A DNA stretch of 64,000 nucleotides from contig JAGTXK010000073.1 in NCBI GenBank assembly GCA_019096195.1, positions 1,612,001 through 1,676,000 on the forward strand, given 5' to 3'. The DNA is from Boletus sp. NGJ (lineage: Eukaryota; Basidiomycota; Agaricomycetes; Boletales; Boletaceae). Below are positions 1 to 13,600 of this stretch, one piece after another. Positions within the stretch are counted from its first letter, which is position 1. Each line of letters opens with the position of its first letter. The notes beneath the pieces are model-generated. The model had not been told where the DNA came from and did no database searches. It saw only the letters and a program-made list of their open reading frames with translations. Made by a program: the position numbers and the translations under genes.

Positions 1-50
1 GTGTGCTTTGCGCACCACATTGAGGGTTAGCATGGAAAGGGTTTTTGGAG

Positions 51-845
51 TCACTGTATTAGTTTCATAGTAGTCATAGTAGTTTCATAGGTGTTCATAG
101 TATCATAGTATCATAGTATCATAGTAGTCATAGTCATAGTAGTAATTTTAAGCTAATCCTAATCCTGATCCTAATTCTAATCCTAAATCAAAAGCATATA
201 AAATATGTAGTCAAAAAGTGCACAAAAAGTGTAGTTAAATGTGTAGTCAAATGTTGTACAAAAAGTATAGGAAAGAGTGTAGTACAGTGTAGCAAACAGA
301 GTGTAGTAAAAAAAAGCAAACAAAAGTGTAGCAGAGTGTAGTACAGTGTAGCAAACAAAGTGTACCAAAAGTGTACCAAAAGTGTAGACCTACACTCAAA
401 AAAAATTTCAAAGTCTATTTTCCCACACTCAGTGTTAAAAAAGCGGACATTGTTTGCCAATGTTTGTGCCACCATTCTTACATAAACAAGCCAGACTTCA
501 AAAACATTCCCACACCCTCTTGTTTCTTAATTTTATCCTTCTCTACTCATTACATGAAGTCAATACTTCACTTTGTAAATCATTAGGATTAGGATTAGGA
601 TTAGGATTAGGATTGCTAAGCCACTATGGAAGCACTATGTATACTATGGCATTACTATAACCACTATGGAAGTACTATGAGAATACTATGAGACACTATG
701 AGATACTATGAGAATACTATAACAGACTATGGCCATACTATGAATAGAGTATGAGACACTGTCATAGTACTATCAAACCACTATCCAGTTGGACCCTCAC
801 TATGAGCACTATGTTACTGTCCAGTACTATCTAGCATTGAACAGT
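51..845. repeat. Foldback/MITE-like element, copy A (nested inverted simple-repeat arrays)
   Basis: No coding content is credible here. The element is built symmetrically. A CATAGT-type array lies at about 66-145 and an ACTATG-type array (its complement) at about 622-775. Inside these are a CCTAAT-type array (153-187) and a perfect run of TTAGGA hexamers (about 584-617), again complementary. Inside those is a GTGTAG-rich stretch (205-385) and a unique core (about 395-580). Two further copies occur at 48360-48972 and 59098-60228 (the latter in opposite orientation), which fixes the approximate ends. The right end shows an imperfect hairpin (ACTGTCCAGT, then ATTGAACAGT). The left end is more diverged than in the other copies. 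Short open frames here follow from the repeats and are not genes. A non-autonomous DNA element is the best guess; the mobilising family is unknown. Confidence 0.75.
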
Positions 846-856
846 TAGTTCTGTTT

Positions 857-1063
857 TGTTAGGACTTTCAGTTTCTTGTCTCGGACCATCTATGTCATCC
901 TGACATCATGTCTCACATTTGGGTCTTATTTCAAAGGTAGTCTTGGTATTCAGCCCTTGTATTTAAGCCTACCCATGCCCATGTACTTTCTCTAATTTCA
1001 GAATAGTTATTCATTTGTCAGAATCATGGTTCATTTTGAGTCACCTTTGTTTGCTACCTAACA
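857..1063 (+). repeat. Gypsy 1 5' LTR
   Basis: This 207-bp LTR begins TGTTAGGACT and ends CTACCTAACA. A TATA-like motif (TATTTAAG, about 959) lies some 30 bp before a TAATTTCAGAATA segment (993-1005). That segment is complementary to the primer-binding site just downstream and probably marks the transcript start. Confidence 0.92.
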
Positions 1064-1064
1064 T

Positions 1065-1077
1065 TATTCTGAAATTA
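1065..1077 (+). promoter_or_regulatory. Self-complementary primer-binding site of Gypsy 1
   Basis: TATTCTGAAATTA at 1065-1077 is the exact 13-base reverse complement of LTR positions 993-1005. Tf1/sushi-type elements are known to prime reverse transcription from the 5' end of their own RNA instead of a tRNA, and this arrangement fits that mode. Confidence 0.75.
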
Positions 1078-4000
1078 CCCTCTACCCAACCTTATCTCCA
1101 TTCCACCCTGCCTTTCATTGACAAAGCTCTTGTGCTAATGACAACTGTCTACACCCCCACCCTTCTACCATCATGAACCAAAATGACCTATCCTTCTCAG
1201 CCTGAAGAGATCCTGATTCTATGGCATTGCCCAACATCTCCACTTCCCAATCTGTTTAAATGGAACTCGAACAGGAACCCCCCATCTCTCTACCCTTCCA
1301 ATTATTCCAACTCACCACCTCCCAACCCACTTTCAATGCTGTCTACCAAGAGTGGTACAACAACTACCAATGAAACCCTACCTTGGCAGGCCCCCCCCCC
1401 TATCCCATTTGCACAACCTGACAATGCAACTGAATTTCAACCAGAACCTCAGGCACCACCACACATTTCCTATCCACAAACTCCACCACCTCGTGTCAAC
1501 CTTCCTACTGATGCCTGCTCGAAGGGTATTGGCAAATCACTTACTGCCAAATCTGAGGCCTATGATGGCAGCAAAGAGAAATATGTACAGTGGTGGTATA
1601 TGGTCAAACTCTATCTCGCCGGGTTCAAAACCGAACTGACCAACCGACAAAAGATCCTTATCGTTCTCTTGTATATAAAAGGTAACAATGCAGCCAGTAG
1701 ATTTGCAGATCTCTATGTCACCCAGGATCTGCTTGACCCATCAGATTTTGATGACTTCTCCACCAAACTTCTCCACTGTTTCCACCCTGTGGCTCTTCAA
1801 CACACTGTGGAAAAGAAACTACTCTTGTTGTGACAGGGGAAAGAGACCACCAAGGATTTCATTGTATGAATAAAACACCTTATCATCAAAGCTGACTATA
1901 ATGTCTTCACCCATGCACGACTCCTTATCAACATCCTTTGGAATGGAGTTCATAATGAAGTGGTCAAATATGTAGAGCGTTCACAACCAGAGCTCCTCAA
2001 CTTCCATGTATTCACCCACTGGGAATCCGCCCTCATCAAAGCCAATCAAGTTCTTACAGAAATTGCCAAGCATAAATGCAGCATCCATTCCTCCTTCACC
2101 TCAAAGGGCTTCCCTACCACTATCACTAGTAAAATGACGAACCTCCTACCAATGACTTCGACCTCAGCCCCACCTAAGGCCGACATCCACCTGAACCAAT
2201 CTGGAATGTTTGGTGGTCAGAGAGTTCCTATAGATATCAGCAAAGCTCATGCAGAGGGTAAATGTTTCAAGTGTGGTGAAGTATGGCCATGCATGGAACA
2301 TTCTCGCCCCCATCGACAAATGCATTTCGTTGAATTTAGAGGAGCCAAGATCTTCTATCAAGGTGCAGAGGAGCTAGTAGATGCAATGAAGATCATTGAG
2401 AAAAATGAGCAGGGTTTTGGAAATGGAATTTAGTTAATGGTTGAACTACAACCCTGTTCTATACATTGTTGAATCGTTTTTCCCTTCTTGACATTGATGA
2501 GATCACCCAAACTATGGATGAGGAGATTACTGAAGCTTGCCCTTCTGAAACCTTTCCATCCCCTTGCACAACCACTCACTCCAAAGACTGCATTAAATCC
2601 CATATGTCTACTACTCCATCTTGCTCTCTCACAGAGATTATTCCTTAGATCACCATCCTTTGTCAATCTGTGGACACTCCCACTCCCTCCATGTCTGTGG
2701 AATCAGTAAGACCCCCCCCGGTCACAAAAGTATCTGCTGTACAAGATCATGTTCAAACACCGACCAAATGATGTACTTCAGGTAGCAGTAAGATGTCATG
2801 GGCTAATATGATTGACCTCTGGTCCATTTGGTGGATCAAGTCCATCATCGACACCAAAACTGAAGATCATACTCTCTCTCATCTCTGCTTATTTGTTCAC
2901 AACTCTCGTATAGTATGTTAGAAGTCGACTCCACTCTTGTTACTGACCTTCAATCACTCTCCAATGATGATGTTCATTGGGTCCTCCATGACCTCCAAAG
3001 TCATTCTCAATTCATCTGCTGTGCTACTTCTACAGCCAACTCCCTCGAACTTCCTGTCTCACTCACCACCAGTGACTCTTGCAAATTTGTTATCAAGACA
3101 CTCATTGACTCTGGTTGCATGGGTTCTTCTATCAACTAAGCGTTCATTCTCGAAAAGAGAATGAATACTCACAAGCTTCCCCACCCTATCCCAGTCTATA
3201 ATGCTGACAGAACTCACAATTCAGCTGGCAACATTGAAGAGTTTGTTATCATCAAACTGAGAATCCAAGATCATTCCAAACAAATCTATTGTGAACCTCA
3301 GAACCAATACTATTTTCCTCAGTCATAATTGGTTGAAGTTACACAACCCAGACATCGATTGGAAACAGGGGAAAGTTGCATTTTGATGTCAAGATGACCA
3401 TATTCCAAGTCCAATCAATGAAGACAACAACAATGAAGACGAAGACATATACCTTCAGGATAGTGATCAGCTGTTTCAGTTGAATGCTGAAACCTATATC
3501 TGAAATGTTTCTACTGATATTGTGGCAGTGGCCAATCAGCAAAAGGTAAAAAGGACCTTCAAAGAAGCTGTCCCCTGTCATTACCATGACTATGAGAATG
3601 TGTTTGCGAAAGAGAATTTCAACGAACTTTCCCCATGACAGCCCTGGAATCACACCATAGAGCTGCTGCCTGGCGACCATGTCATTGACTGTAAAATGTA
3701 CAACCTCTCACCCAATGAACAGAAAGAGTTAGATGTCTTTCTCGAGGAGAACCTAGAGTCTGGGCATATTTGGCCCTCTAAATCCCCTTTTGTGTCTGCT
3801 TTCTTTTTTGTGAAGAAAAAAGATGGACAACTATGTCCAGTACAAGACTATTGTAAATTGAATGCCATCACAATCAAAAACCAATATCCCCTCCCTCTAA
3901 TTTCCAAACTCATTGACAAACTAAAAACAGCTAAGTATTTTACCAAACTTGATATTGGTTGGGGATACAATAATGTCCACTTAGTTAAGGGCGATGAATG

Positions 4001-6752
4001 GAAGGCCATGTTCCAGACGAATCAAGGGTTGTTCAAACCTCTCGTCATGTTCTTTGGCGTGTCAAACTCTCCAGGAACCTTTCAAACCATGATGAATCAC
4101 CTATTTCATGATTTGATCAATTGGGGAAAGGTAATCATCTATATGGATGACATTATGATCTTTTTGCCTACCCTTGAAGAACATTGAGTCATTGTCCACA
4201 AAGTTCTTCAAATTTTCCACAAGAACAAACTGTACCTTAAATACAAGAAGTGTGAGTTCAGAACCCTCGAGACCGAATATCTCAGCCTGATTGTCTTGCA
4301 ACACGCAGTTAAAATGGACTCTGCCAAAGTTGCTGCTGTTACAGATTGGCCCACGCCCATGTCCAAGAAAGATCTACATGGTTTTCTGGGCTTCCTCAAC
4401 TTTTATTGTTGTTTCATCAAAGGTTTTGCACAGATTGCACACCCTCTCAACACACTTACATCCATCAAAAAGGATTTTGTTTGGGACAACACTTATCAGG
4501 CCGCCTTCATCCAACTCAAAGATGTTCTCTCCACAGCCCCTGCCCTCACCATGCCAACTGATTACAATCCATATTGTGTCGAAACTGATGGCTCTGGTGT
4601 TGGTCTTGGCGCTGTACTCTTTCAATGCCATGACAACATCTGGCATTCAATTGCTTTCATCTCTCACTTTCTTAATGACACTGAATGTAACTATCATGTG
4701 GCCAACCTTGAAATGCTCATGATCATGTTCTCCCTTAAAGAGTGGCATCACTACCTCCTTGGCTCTTGCCACCCATTCAAAATCCTATCTGACCATAAAA
4801 ACCTGGCTTTCTTCCAAAAGCCTCAGGACCTCTTCCATCATCAGGCGCATTGGCAACAAATCCTCCAGAAATATGATTTTGCCATCTCGCATTGCCCTGG
4901 AAAGTTGAATCCTGCCAACCCTCTGTCCTGGAGGCCAGATTATATGAATGGGGTGATGTCAGACAATTCACAGCAAACTCTCCTCCCAGCTTGCCCTTTC
5001 AACACATCACAAATAGTGGCCATATGCACTAGGACGTCTACTCTCCCCACAGTCAGTTTGAACGATGCAACCGAAGCTGACGCTCAGATCCACCCTGACT
5101 CCATCAAAACTGTCATACATAAAAACCAATATAAACGAGAACAATATGTAAAGATAGGTTTCACCTGAGACGAGTTGCCATGGAGCAAATGGAGTGGCAT
5201 AGTTTATTGGAAGGAGCTCCTTTATGTCCCACATGATCAGGCAATCTGAGAACACATCTTACAAGAGCATCATGACCACCCGCTTGCAGAACACCCAGGG
5301 ATTCAATGCACTTGAGACCTCATCATGAACAAGTATTATTGGCCCAGTCTTAGAAAAGACATTGAGAAATATGTCAAAGGTTGTGACCAATGTCAGATGA
5401 CCAAACTGAAGACCATATCTGGACATACCCCACTACATCCCAATGCTACTCCTTCCACCCCATGGGAGGAGATTTCTATCAACATCATCAGACCACTCCC
5501 AGAGTCTAATGGGAAGAACACCATCCTCAATGTCATTGACTGCTTTTCCAAGATGATTCATATTTTTCCCGTGCAAGACACCATTACCACCCTCGGAGTA
5601 GCCAAGATTTATCACAATCATGTCTTCAAATTACATAGGATATCAAAGAAGGTCATCTCTGACCAAGGGTCACAATTCATTTCCTCATTTATGAAAGATC
5701 TATACATGCTGCTCAAAATCAAGGAAATCCATCCACTACCTATTTCCCCAAATGAATGGACAGACAGAGTGTTTGAATGCAGAGGTCAAGCAATACCTAT
5801 GGATCTACACCAATCACAGACAAACAGATTGGACCGAATGGCTACCCCTTGCCGAATTCGCTCACAATCAAAAAACCTCTTCAGCAATGGGATATTCTGC
5901 CTTCTTACTTAATTATGGAAATCAACCTCTCATGGGGATAGAATGACGGAAAGAAGTATGAAGTGAATCCACACAAGACTTTGTCCAACAGATGAAACAA
6001 ACCCAAGAAGAGGCCTGTGTGGCGTTGGAACATGCCACAAATGACATGAAGTGTTTTCATGATTGACACACATGTGATCACCGAGACTATCATCCAGGAG
6101 ATCTAGTACTATTAGAAGCTACTAACATTTGCTCAGATCAACCCTCTCGCAAGTTAGATGACAAACAATACAGGCCATTTAAAGTTATCAAAAAGGTTGG
6201 TGTGAGCACATACAAACTAAAGTTGAATAAGTCATGGAGGGGTATTCATCCTGTCTTCAATGAGTGTGTCCTGTGGTTATATATCCCAGGAGAATTCCCA
6301 TCTCAGAAGAAGCCTCCTCCACTGCCACCTATTCTCGTCAATCAGGCCAATGAACAAGAAATTGAGTCCATCATCGATTTCTGTGAATGTCATGGTCACA
6401 TTGAGTATCTCATGCATTGAAAAGGCTTTCCTTGTGAAGAACACGAATGGAAGAAGGACAACAAACTGGCCAATGCTACTGATGCTGTAACCCTATTTCA
6501 TCGACTCCACCTGACTGCACCTTGTCCTCTTCCTGTCATGAAACTGCATCATGGCACTGACAACTCTGGCATGGACTCTTCCTGTAATTGTCCCATCTAT
6601 CACAAGATCTCTCCCATTTCCCCTTCTCCTTTGTTTCTTATAGACAACTTCAAGTCCTTTAGGTCTAGTTTAAATCATCTCCCCAACTTTCTGTTCAAAT
6701 TCCCTCCAAGTTCATCTGTTGTTGTGGATGCCAACTCTTGAAAGAAGGGTGA

Positions 6753-6969
6753 TGTTAGGACTTTCTAATCCTTTGAGTTTCTTGTCTCAGATCATCTATG
6801 TCATCCTGACGTCATGTCTCGCATTTGGGTCTTATCTCAAAGGTAGTCTTGGTATTCAGCCCTCATATTTAAGCCTACCCACGCCCATGTACTTTTCCTA
6901 ATTTCAGAATAGTTATTCATTTGTCAGAATCATGGTTCATTTCGAGTCGCCTCTGTTCACTACCTAACA
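6753..6969 (+). repeat. Gypsy 1 3' LTR
   Basis: A 217-bp LTR matching 857-1063 apart from one 10-bp length difference and about 15 base differences. It keeps CpG at several places where the 5' LTR has TpG or CpA. A purine-rich tract (about 6739-6752) directly precedes it. Confidence 0.92.
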
Positions 6970-6974
6970 TGTTT

Positions 6975-7657
6975 TTACTAATGAATGTCTCAACCACATT
7001 GTCAGATAAAGTGTTTTTGGCCCATTTGTCTTGTTTGAGTGATGTCTATCATGGTCTATGAATTGTATGGAGCTAAATGGTAAATCACGATGACCAACTA
7101 CAGCAAGTGATGTCAACACATTGTGCATGGTGGCTATTATGTAACAGGGTGCTACAGTAGTGCACATAGAAATTATATATGTTATATCATACTATGTAAC
7201 AGGAGGGTGTTGATGGGTACAATCAATTCTATATATACAATATAGACTTCTAGATTTTTGCTGATGTCGGGATAGGTAAGCAGATCTAGAATAAATGACA
7301 TACCATGCGCACAACTTTGAGGCCTGCTCATCAAATGGATCCTGCCCAGCTGAAGTGGGCCGTGTCCCAGGAAAGACTCGCTGGCACTGAGGGTTGGCAG
7401 TGCGGGGATGAACACTCGACTCGCGTTCCCTTGCCCCTGGGTAGGAATTTTCCGGTGGCCGACCCCGACCCCTGGGTATGACCAATTTTCCCTATCGAGC
7501 AGCCTAAAGATCACGTGTGAACATTATTTGTCCATATTTTTTTCAATCACGTGTGCGATGAGAAGGTCATGCAAGCAAGATAACATTTAGACTTGGATAG
7601 TAAGTACAACAGAGTCGGGTACAGATGCATGGAACCATAGTACAGCAGCACTCTCTT
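6975..7657. other. Intergenic stretch between Gypsy 1 and the host island
   Basis: I see no gene. Open frames on either strand are short, lack recognisable motifs and have biased repetitive composition. The right half probably contains the 3' flank and terminator of the minus-strand helicase gene whose stop codon is at 7658. Confidence 0.5.
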
Positions 7658-10600
7658 TCATAGATCTTCCGTATTCAGTGTCGGTTTCTCTGGTTTGGAA
7701 ACCTGCTGCTTCTTGACGATCACGAGTTCATGAGCAAAATCAAAGTAGTCTTGAATCTCTGGAGCCGGGGCGGGAAGTCGATCAATGAGATCCTTGACAT
7801 CCATAACAGCCTTTTTCATATTAGCTTTGTCTTTTGCTTGATGCATGGCTGCGTTCGGCTCGATTATCTTGCGTAAATCGTGGGCTTCTTTGAAAAGAGC
7901 ACTAAAAGAAAACTGTGGTTGAACAGTAACCGTCTTCCCTAACCGTTAGGCTCACTTTATCCTACTTGACTGCCCCACCAGTTCTTCAAGACGATCATGA
8001 CTCTCCTTTAATATCCGACCCTTTATCTTGCGTTTGACCTTGTGGGCGATGCCGATGACCTTGTCAAGGCACACGACGAGATGTGGTAATGCCCTGAGAT
8101 ACAGAGTGCGGTATGGAGTCCTCTGCCAGTGGGCAACATACACATTTTTCAGACACGCAATGAGGACTGTGTCCCTTTGCGCTTCTAGTTCGTTTCCAAC
8201 GGCGTGAGCCTGCGCTTCGCGACGTTTGCGATAGGTGCGATACACAGCTTGAATTTTCTCAGCTGCCGACATCTCCTCTTCGGTGGGCTCGTGTGCACAT
8301 ATCAGCGTAGGTTCGTCCATGACCGGCGGAAGGTACTGTGGTTCCTCATAAACCTCTTCGACCGGCTCAGCTTCTGGTCCCTCGGGTAAAGGCTCTTCCA
8401 CTTTTGGTTCCTCGGCTGCTTTTATTTGGGATGCGTAGCCACTCTGAGGGACAAATGCTGGAGCATCGGCACGTAGGTTTGAGCGAGTCGTGACAAGTTG
8501 TGGGGTCACTAGAGACGGAATATCCGATGGGTTCTCATAATAGATATTCGTGATGCGGGAGAATCGCGGAGGGCGTCCTGACGTCCTTCGTTTGTGGAGA
8601 AGCTGGACAAGGTCTTGTATAACCACATCCGCATCATAAGTCACGATCACTTTCAAGTACTCGTTCGGTGCAGCCCATGTATATCTTAAAGTCATCTAAG
8701 ATGGGGGCTTTGGAGGGTAGAAAGTGCCAACTCACTGGCGATAAAGAAAATGGGCTCTTTGCATCGGTCCGGCCGTCTGCAGCGCATCGAATGTCTTTTC
8801 AACGCTGAGTTTGATCTCGAGGTTTCGTGCGTTGTGGGTCACTAATGATTGTTATTGGTAATGGAGTCACTATGACAGACAAGCCAATGAACGCACGGAG
8901 ACATAATGCCCTACAACTTTTCGATCCTGTCATTAGCAGCTCAGCATATAAAAACAAAGAGAGACCAACATTCTGGAAGTAAAGACATTACACAACATCG
9001 GTGTTAGTCTGGTATGTGATAGCTTGTATTTTTCTTGGTTTTGGAGTCAGTTGGTCTTTATGATCGCTGCCGATGTTGAGAACGCTCACCACCCACAGAG
9101 CCTGATTGCAAGGACATCAACAAATCTCGCACAGATTCCAGCAGGCCCGAGAGAAGATCCATCTTCATTTCCTTCTGTCTGTAAAAATCCTGCTTTGAGA
9201 GCCAACCACGTGGAAGGACGAGGCCATTGAGTGGTGGGTCAGAAGAAAGACGCCACGAGACTGATATCTTGCCGACAACTTCTTCCAAACGATCACAGAA
9301 AACGGACAAGTTCACGCTCGAAGAAGCCTCGAGGACGTGCCTGTAATCGGGTCAGCGCAAAGGATGGTGATACCTGCTGATCCAGCGTACCGTAAAAACC
9401 TCAAACCAGCGGAAATGCTAGTTTGCATGGCGCCATCGAAAAAGTTTAGGATATCCTCGACAACATAAGAACCGTCTGAATACTCAAACTCTCGGGGCCA
9501 TATGTGATGTGCAACAAAAGGAGCCTGATTAATGCATTTGAGAGCACTTGATTTGTCGAAGACAAACAAGAGACTCGTCAACTTCAACACAGTGGTTAGA
9601 AAGCCCTGGGGATCATGGTTCGCACTGAGGATATGGAGCGCCTCCCACACCCAGTGCTTCATGACGCCTCTGCCTTCATTAAAACCGGGTATCATGGATG
9701 GGTCAAGGGTAGCAATAGAACCTTGAATATGAAACTCCGGATAAAAGGCCTCGTACAGATGGACGAGCCAGTCAACGACACTAGTTAATATCAATCAAAA
9801 CCATCTCCGAAGCAGCAGCGTACTGTCACATACACGTACCATTTTCTCCTGATAAGGTATGGGTGTGCAGAGTACATGTTTTGAAGAATACACATCTGCT
9901 GTAGATGAATGCCAATTCGCGTGTTGTAATACTTTGCATCCAAATCCAAAAGACGGACATGATCGAGGGGACAATCGCCTCGATGACATTGTTGGGTAAC
10001 GATGTTGGTCAAGCATGGCGAGAAAACCACTGCATCGTAGCATAGCTCATTCTCCTCGGTGACACGTTCACGTAAATACTCTGCCAAGCACCCGCGGAGG
10101 GTTGCGACCATTTGTTTCTTAGAGAGGGTTATGGCAGAAGATCCAGGGTCCATGGGTCCATTGCGATCGCCGGTAGCCGAATTGTGAAGGAAGGAGCGTG
10201 GCTCTAGGCTATACTCGTTACTGGATATCTCTCTGATGCAGAACAATCGCTTGATTGAATCGCCGCCAAGTGGATCAGGATGAGAGATGACCTGGTAGAG
10301 GAGGCGACTGTAGTGCCGGAATTGTTCCAAAAAGATTGACATCTCTTGAAGTTTATGAGATTTGAGTACCGGCAAAGGACTGAAGAAATGATCGAGTGCT
10401 AGTAACGCTGCCGCTTTCTTCTCTTCCTTGATAAACACGTGAGATAGCTTTTCGAGGCTAACCCGGTCCGCCTGTTCGATGGCGTGAAACATGGATATCT
10501 ATGAGCAATTCATGAGTAAGAAGGGTGATCCTGGATGTCTTCCGAATTAAAAGAGGTATACTTCATCATGGTCCAATGGATCCAATAAATCCGGCGGCAA

Positions 10601-13600
10601 TTCACTGGCCAATTTCAAAAGTTCACTGACATCCGGGTCGGCCGCTACTTCCTTCGACGTGATAGCAAATGAGCATCGACGCCACAAGCCGTCCAGTACA
10701 ATTTTGGTGGCTCTCTGAATTGCGTCACGTGAGCCCTTTTCCTTCAAGAAGTCTCTAACTGCGGTGCATAGCCGGTTCTCCAACAAATGAAGCTCAGCGG
10801 CTTCCGAATATCTTCCGTGAGACTCCAATAATGTCGCCCGAGCAAAGTCGAGGTCGTAGTTCTCGTAGAACTCCAGCTCTTCTTCAAAGGATGGGAACAA
10901 CGGCAAACGTGGTCTAGCTCAGATATGTTAGTCAAGCGACGCGGCATAGTGCGCAGATCACAAAGCATGCACCTATTGCCATCATGCTTCCTGCAATAGA
11001 ACAACCGACACACGGTGTATAGTTCTTCCAACGACTCTGAAGGAATTTTCTGAGAATGCTTGTGGAGAACTTCAAGTGTCTCGTTAAAAAGTCCAACTTT
11101 CCTAAAGTGCCGTGCACCCTGGTCGTAGTCTTGAGCAGAAATATATCCAATAGCTGCTTTCTGATCGTCCTCGGCACGCACATAACAGTGCGCAGCGTTA
11201 CGATAATACTGTAATTTTTCCTTGCCCGGCGGTGCATCGTCTCCGCTCGCCATGAAGGCATCTGCAGCGGTGAGAAAAGCATCTTGCTGAGCCCTTGGTG
11301 GTGCAACACCAACTTTGGCGTGGGCCACTTCTCGAAGGTGGAAAGCGTTACAGACCGCTACCATGCGTGGTAGTGAAGCTCTATCGAAACAATGCATGGC
11401 CTGGAGGTACTTCTTATGGTCCAACAGGTAGCGGCCAGACTTTTTCCATTCCTCTCGAGTTGAAGATACGGCAATTTGTGGAACATCCATCCCAGGTGTA
11501 CAGTCTTGGACCTGATTGCGCGAAGTCCAGATCATCTGCCGCTGTGTGAGTGACCCCAATACCAAAAATGATGAATCGTCCCTCACCCGCATAGGCTCAC
11601 TTTTGTCAGAATTGTCAAGGATCCACAGGTGCTTCCTTGCCCGGGTGATGCTCACATATAGCGATTTCAACTGTGAGCAACATCAGGCAGAACTTGATGC
11701 ATGTCCCGAAATACACGCACCTCGCTGCATACCCCAGCAAAACGACCTTCATCTCTTTCAAATGACGGTGCACAAACTTGAGCCAAATCTTGGCCGCCAT
11801 CAGCGTCACCTTTTGCATGGTTCAGTAATACGCGCCAGCGTGAGACATCAACAGCAGAGTCTTCGAAGAAGTTATACAAGAGAACCTGCATCCAAAGGTC
11901 AGTTCTGCAAGATGCTAGAATATATCTGAGGCTCACATCATTGAATTCAAGACCTTTGCTATCGTAGATCGTCCTAGAATGGACATGATGAATTTACACC
12001 ACGAAGAAACCGCTATTTTCTTGTCTTACATGATCACACCGATATCCCCGACTTCCTTTCGCATTTTGTCGTAGGCTTCACCATCTCGTACAAGGATACC
12101 TTTGGGAAGATAAGTAATCACGGTAGGCAGCAATATATCACACTTACATTGCTCGGCCCCAAATTCGATAGGATTCTCCCTTTAAGAGAACCGTCAGATA
12201 TAGGCAAGACAAAAGACGACACCGACATACGATGTACCAAATAGAAACTGTTCATATCGAACACTGTTCTGATCCCAACCATGGAAAAACACTGGTTTCG
12301 AACCTTCGACGACGCCATGTTCGGGTTGGAGACTATCAATAGCATCAGGCCAAAAACGCATAATGCGTTCAATGACACTATGGGCGCAGTTGACAATACC
12401 ACCATGAGAACGGTAATTAATAGCTAGTTGGAATGCCATAGGATTGGTGACTGAGCGATCCTGTATCAAATGCGTGCTTTGGTCTCGCTATGGAATAATG
12501 GGTTTCCGCCGCACTGGACAGTAAATAGGCTCTCACTTCGATACGGTACAAAAAGGCCTTCAAATCATCAAATCTGAAGGAACTTCCTGCTGAAATGGTC
12601 TGTGCGGTGTCGCCTGCCCAGAAAAGTCCTTCAGGATTCCGGCAGATAAGCCTCAACACTAAGCAAACGTCAGACAAAAACACAGCAAAGAGGAGCAAGG
12701 TGTGTACAGAGTGCATCGATGAGCAGATTGTCCTGTGCTTCATCTATGTAGCTGAGTCATATGCCGTTCAGTAAAAGCATGCCTTGCTTCCTCTAATGAC
12801 TTATACATACAGGAAGTCGACCCTTTGTCCTCCTAACGGGGTGCCTCCCAGGAGTGCCCTCAGCACAGCGTGCGTCCGGTCGGCAACATCATGATGATGG
12901 CGTTCCTTTTTAAGCTTGCAATACACTTCAAATATTGCATACAGTGTCTGCCTTTGGTTTGCAAACGTAGGGTTGGAGCGGGCTGGGAGGCCGCAGTACG
13001 CTTCCTCGTCAAGGAATCCATTGGGAGATGACAGTGACTTCTCGCATCCCTTAATGATACCTGCAATAGAGCTGAGTAATCCTATACCCACCACAGATCA
13101 AGGCTATGCACCCATAAGTTCTGAGAAGACGAGCCAAGGTTCTATAATACAGCCAATTAATCAAGCTAAACTCGTTAATAAAACTACACACCAAGGCCTT
13201 TTGTCAACGACTGCGGAAAGTGAGGCCAATATGTTCGGGCGAAGACGTTATATGTCACGAACGAATCTTGGACTTCGATTTCGTCGGTGTCGGTGAAAAA
13301 TTTCACGACACTTTGTTCTTCGGGGTCGGCACCACTCAAAACATCCGCGGCAATCATCCTCGCGAGCTAGGACCAGGAGAGTGAGCTATTGAAATCACTG
13401 CTCGAGACAATGGATTACCTTGTCGAAGGTCACAAACAGAGGAAAGTGGTCCTCTTCTAGCTCACTGTACTTCAGTGGAATATCAACTCGAGCTTCGCCG
13501 TCAGTATCAGATTCAATACTCCGAGCCTGCATCCCTTTCACTTCTTCAAGAGAATATCCGGCTAACGCCAAAGACTCGAGTAGTTTTGTGAAATATTCCT

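Larger units (their letters stand above)
857..6969 (+). mobile_element. Gypsy 1: chromovirus-type LTR retrotransposon, broken
   Basis: A full-length but broken Gypsy element, bounded by LTRs (857-1063 and 6753-6969) and flanked on both sides by the 5-bp target duplication TGTTT (852-856 and 6970-6974). Parts in order are a gag region (about 1183-2430) with a zinc-knuckle-like CFKCGEVWPC motif, a protease region with the LIDSG motif (about 3100), reverse transcriptase with YMDDI (about 3696-4300), RNase H with ETDGSG (about 4560-4900), and integrase with its zinc-binding and core parts (about 5255-5950). A chromodomain (about 6330-6480) and a short tail to 6741 follow. A purine-rich tract precedes the 3' LTR. 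The primer site directly behind the 5' LTR matches the element's own LTR, as in Tf1-type self-priming. The internal frame is interrupted many times (roughly a dozen), so this is a fossil. The LTRs differ at roughly 7% of positions, almost all transitions, so it is not recent. Confidence 0.93.

Noticed and set aside
48-145. CRISPR-like array in the short regular repeats
   Set aside because: The words are 6-8 bp, contiguous, variable and without spacers; the genome is eukaryotic.
183-586. Several small open frames on both strands within foldback copy A (and the matching ones in copies B and C)
   Set aside because: They are translations of GTGTAG-type simple repeats and recur on opposite strands of the three copies; no protein motif is present.
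583-620. Interstitial telomere or chromosome-end fusion from the TTAGGA run
   Set aside because: The array sits at the same place in the repeat copies and has an inverted counterpart, so it is part of a dispersed element.
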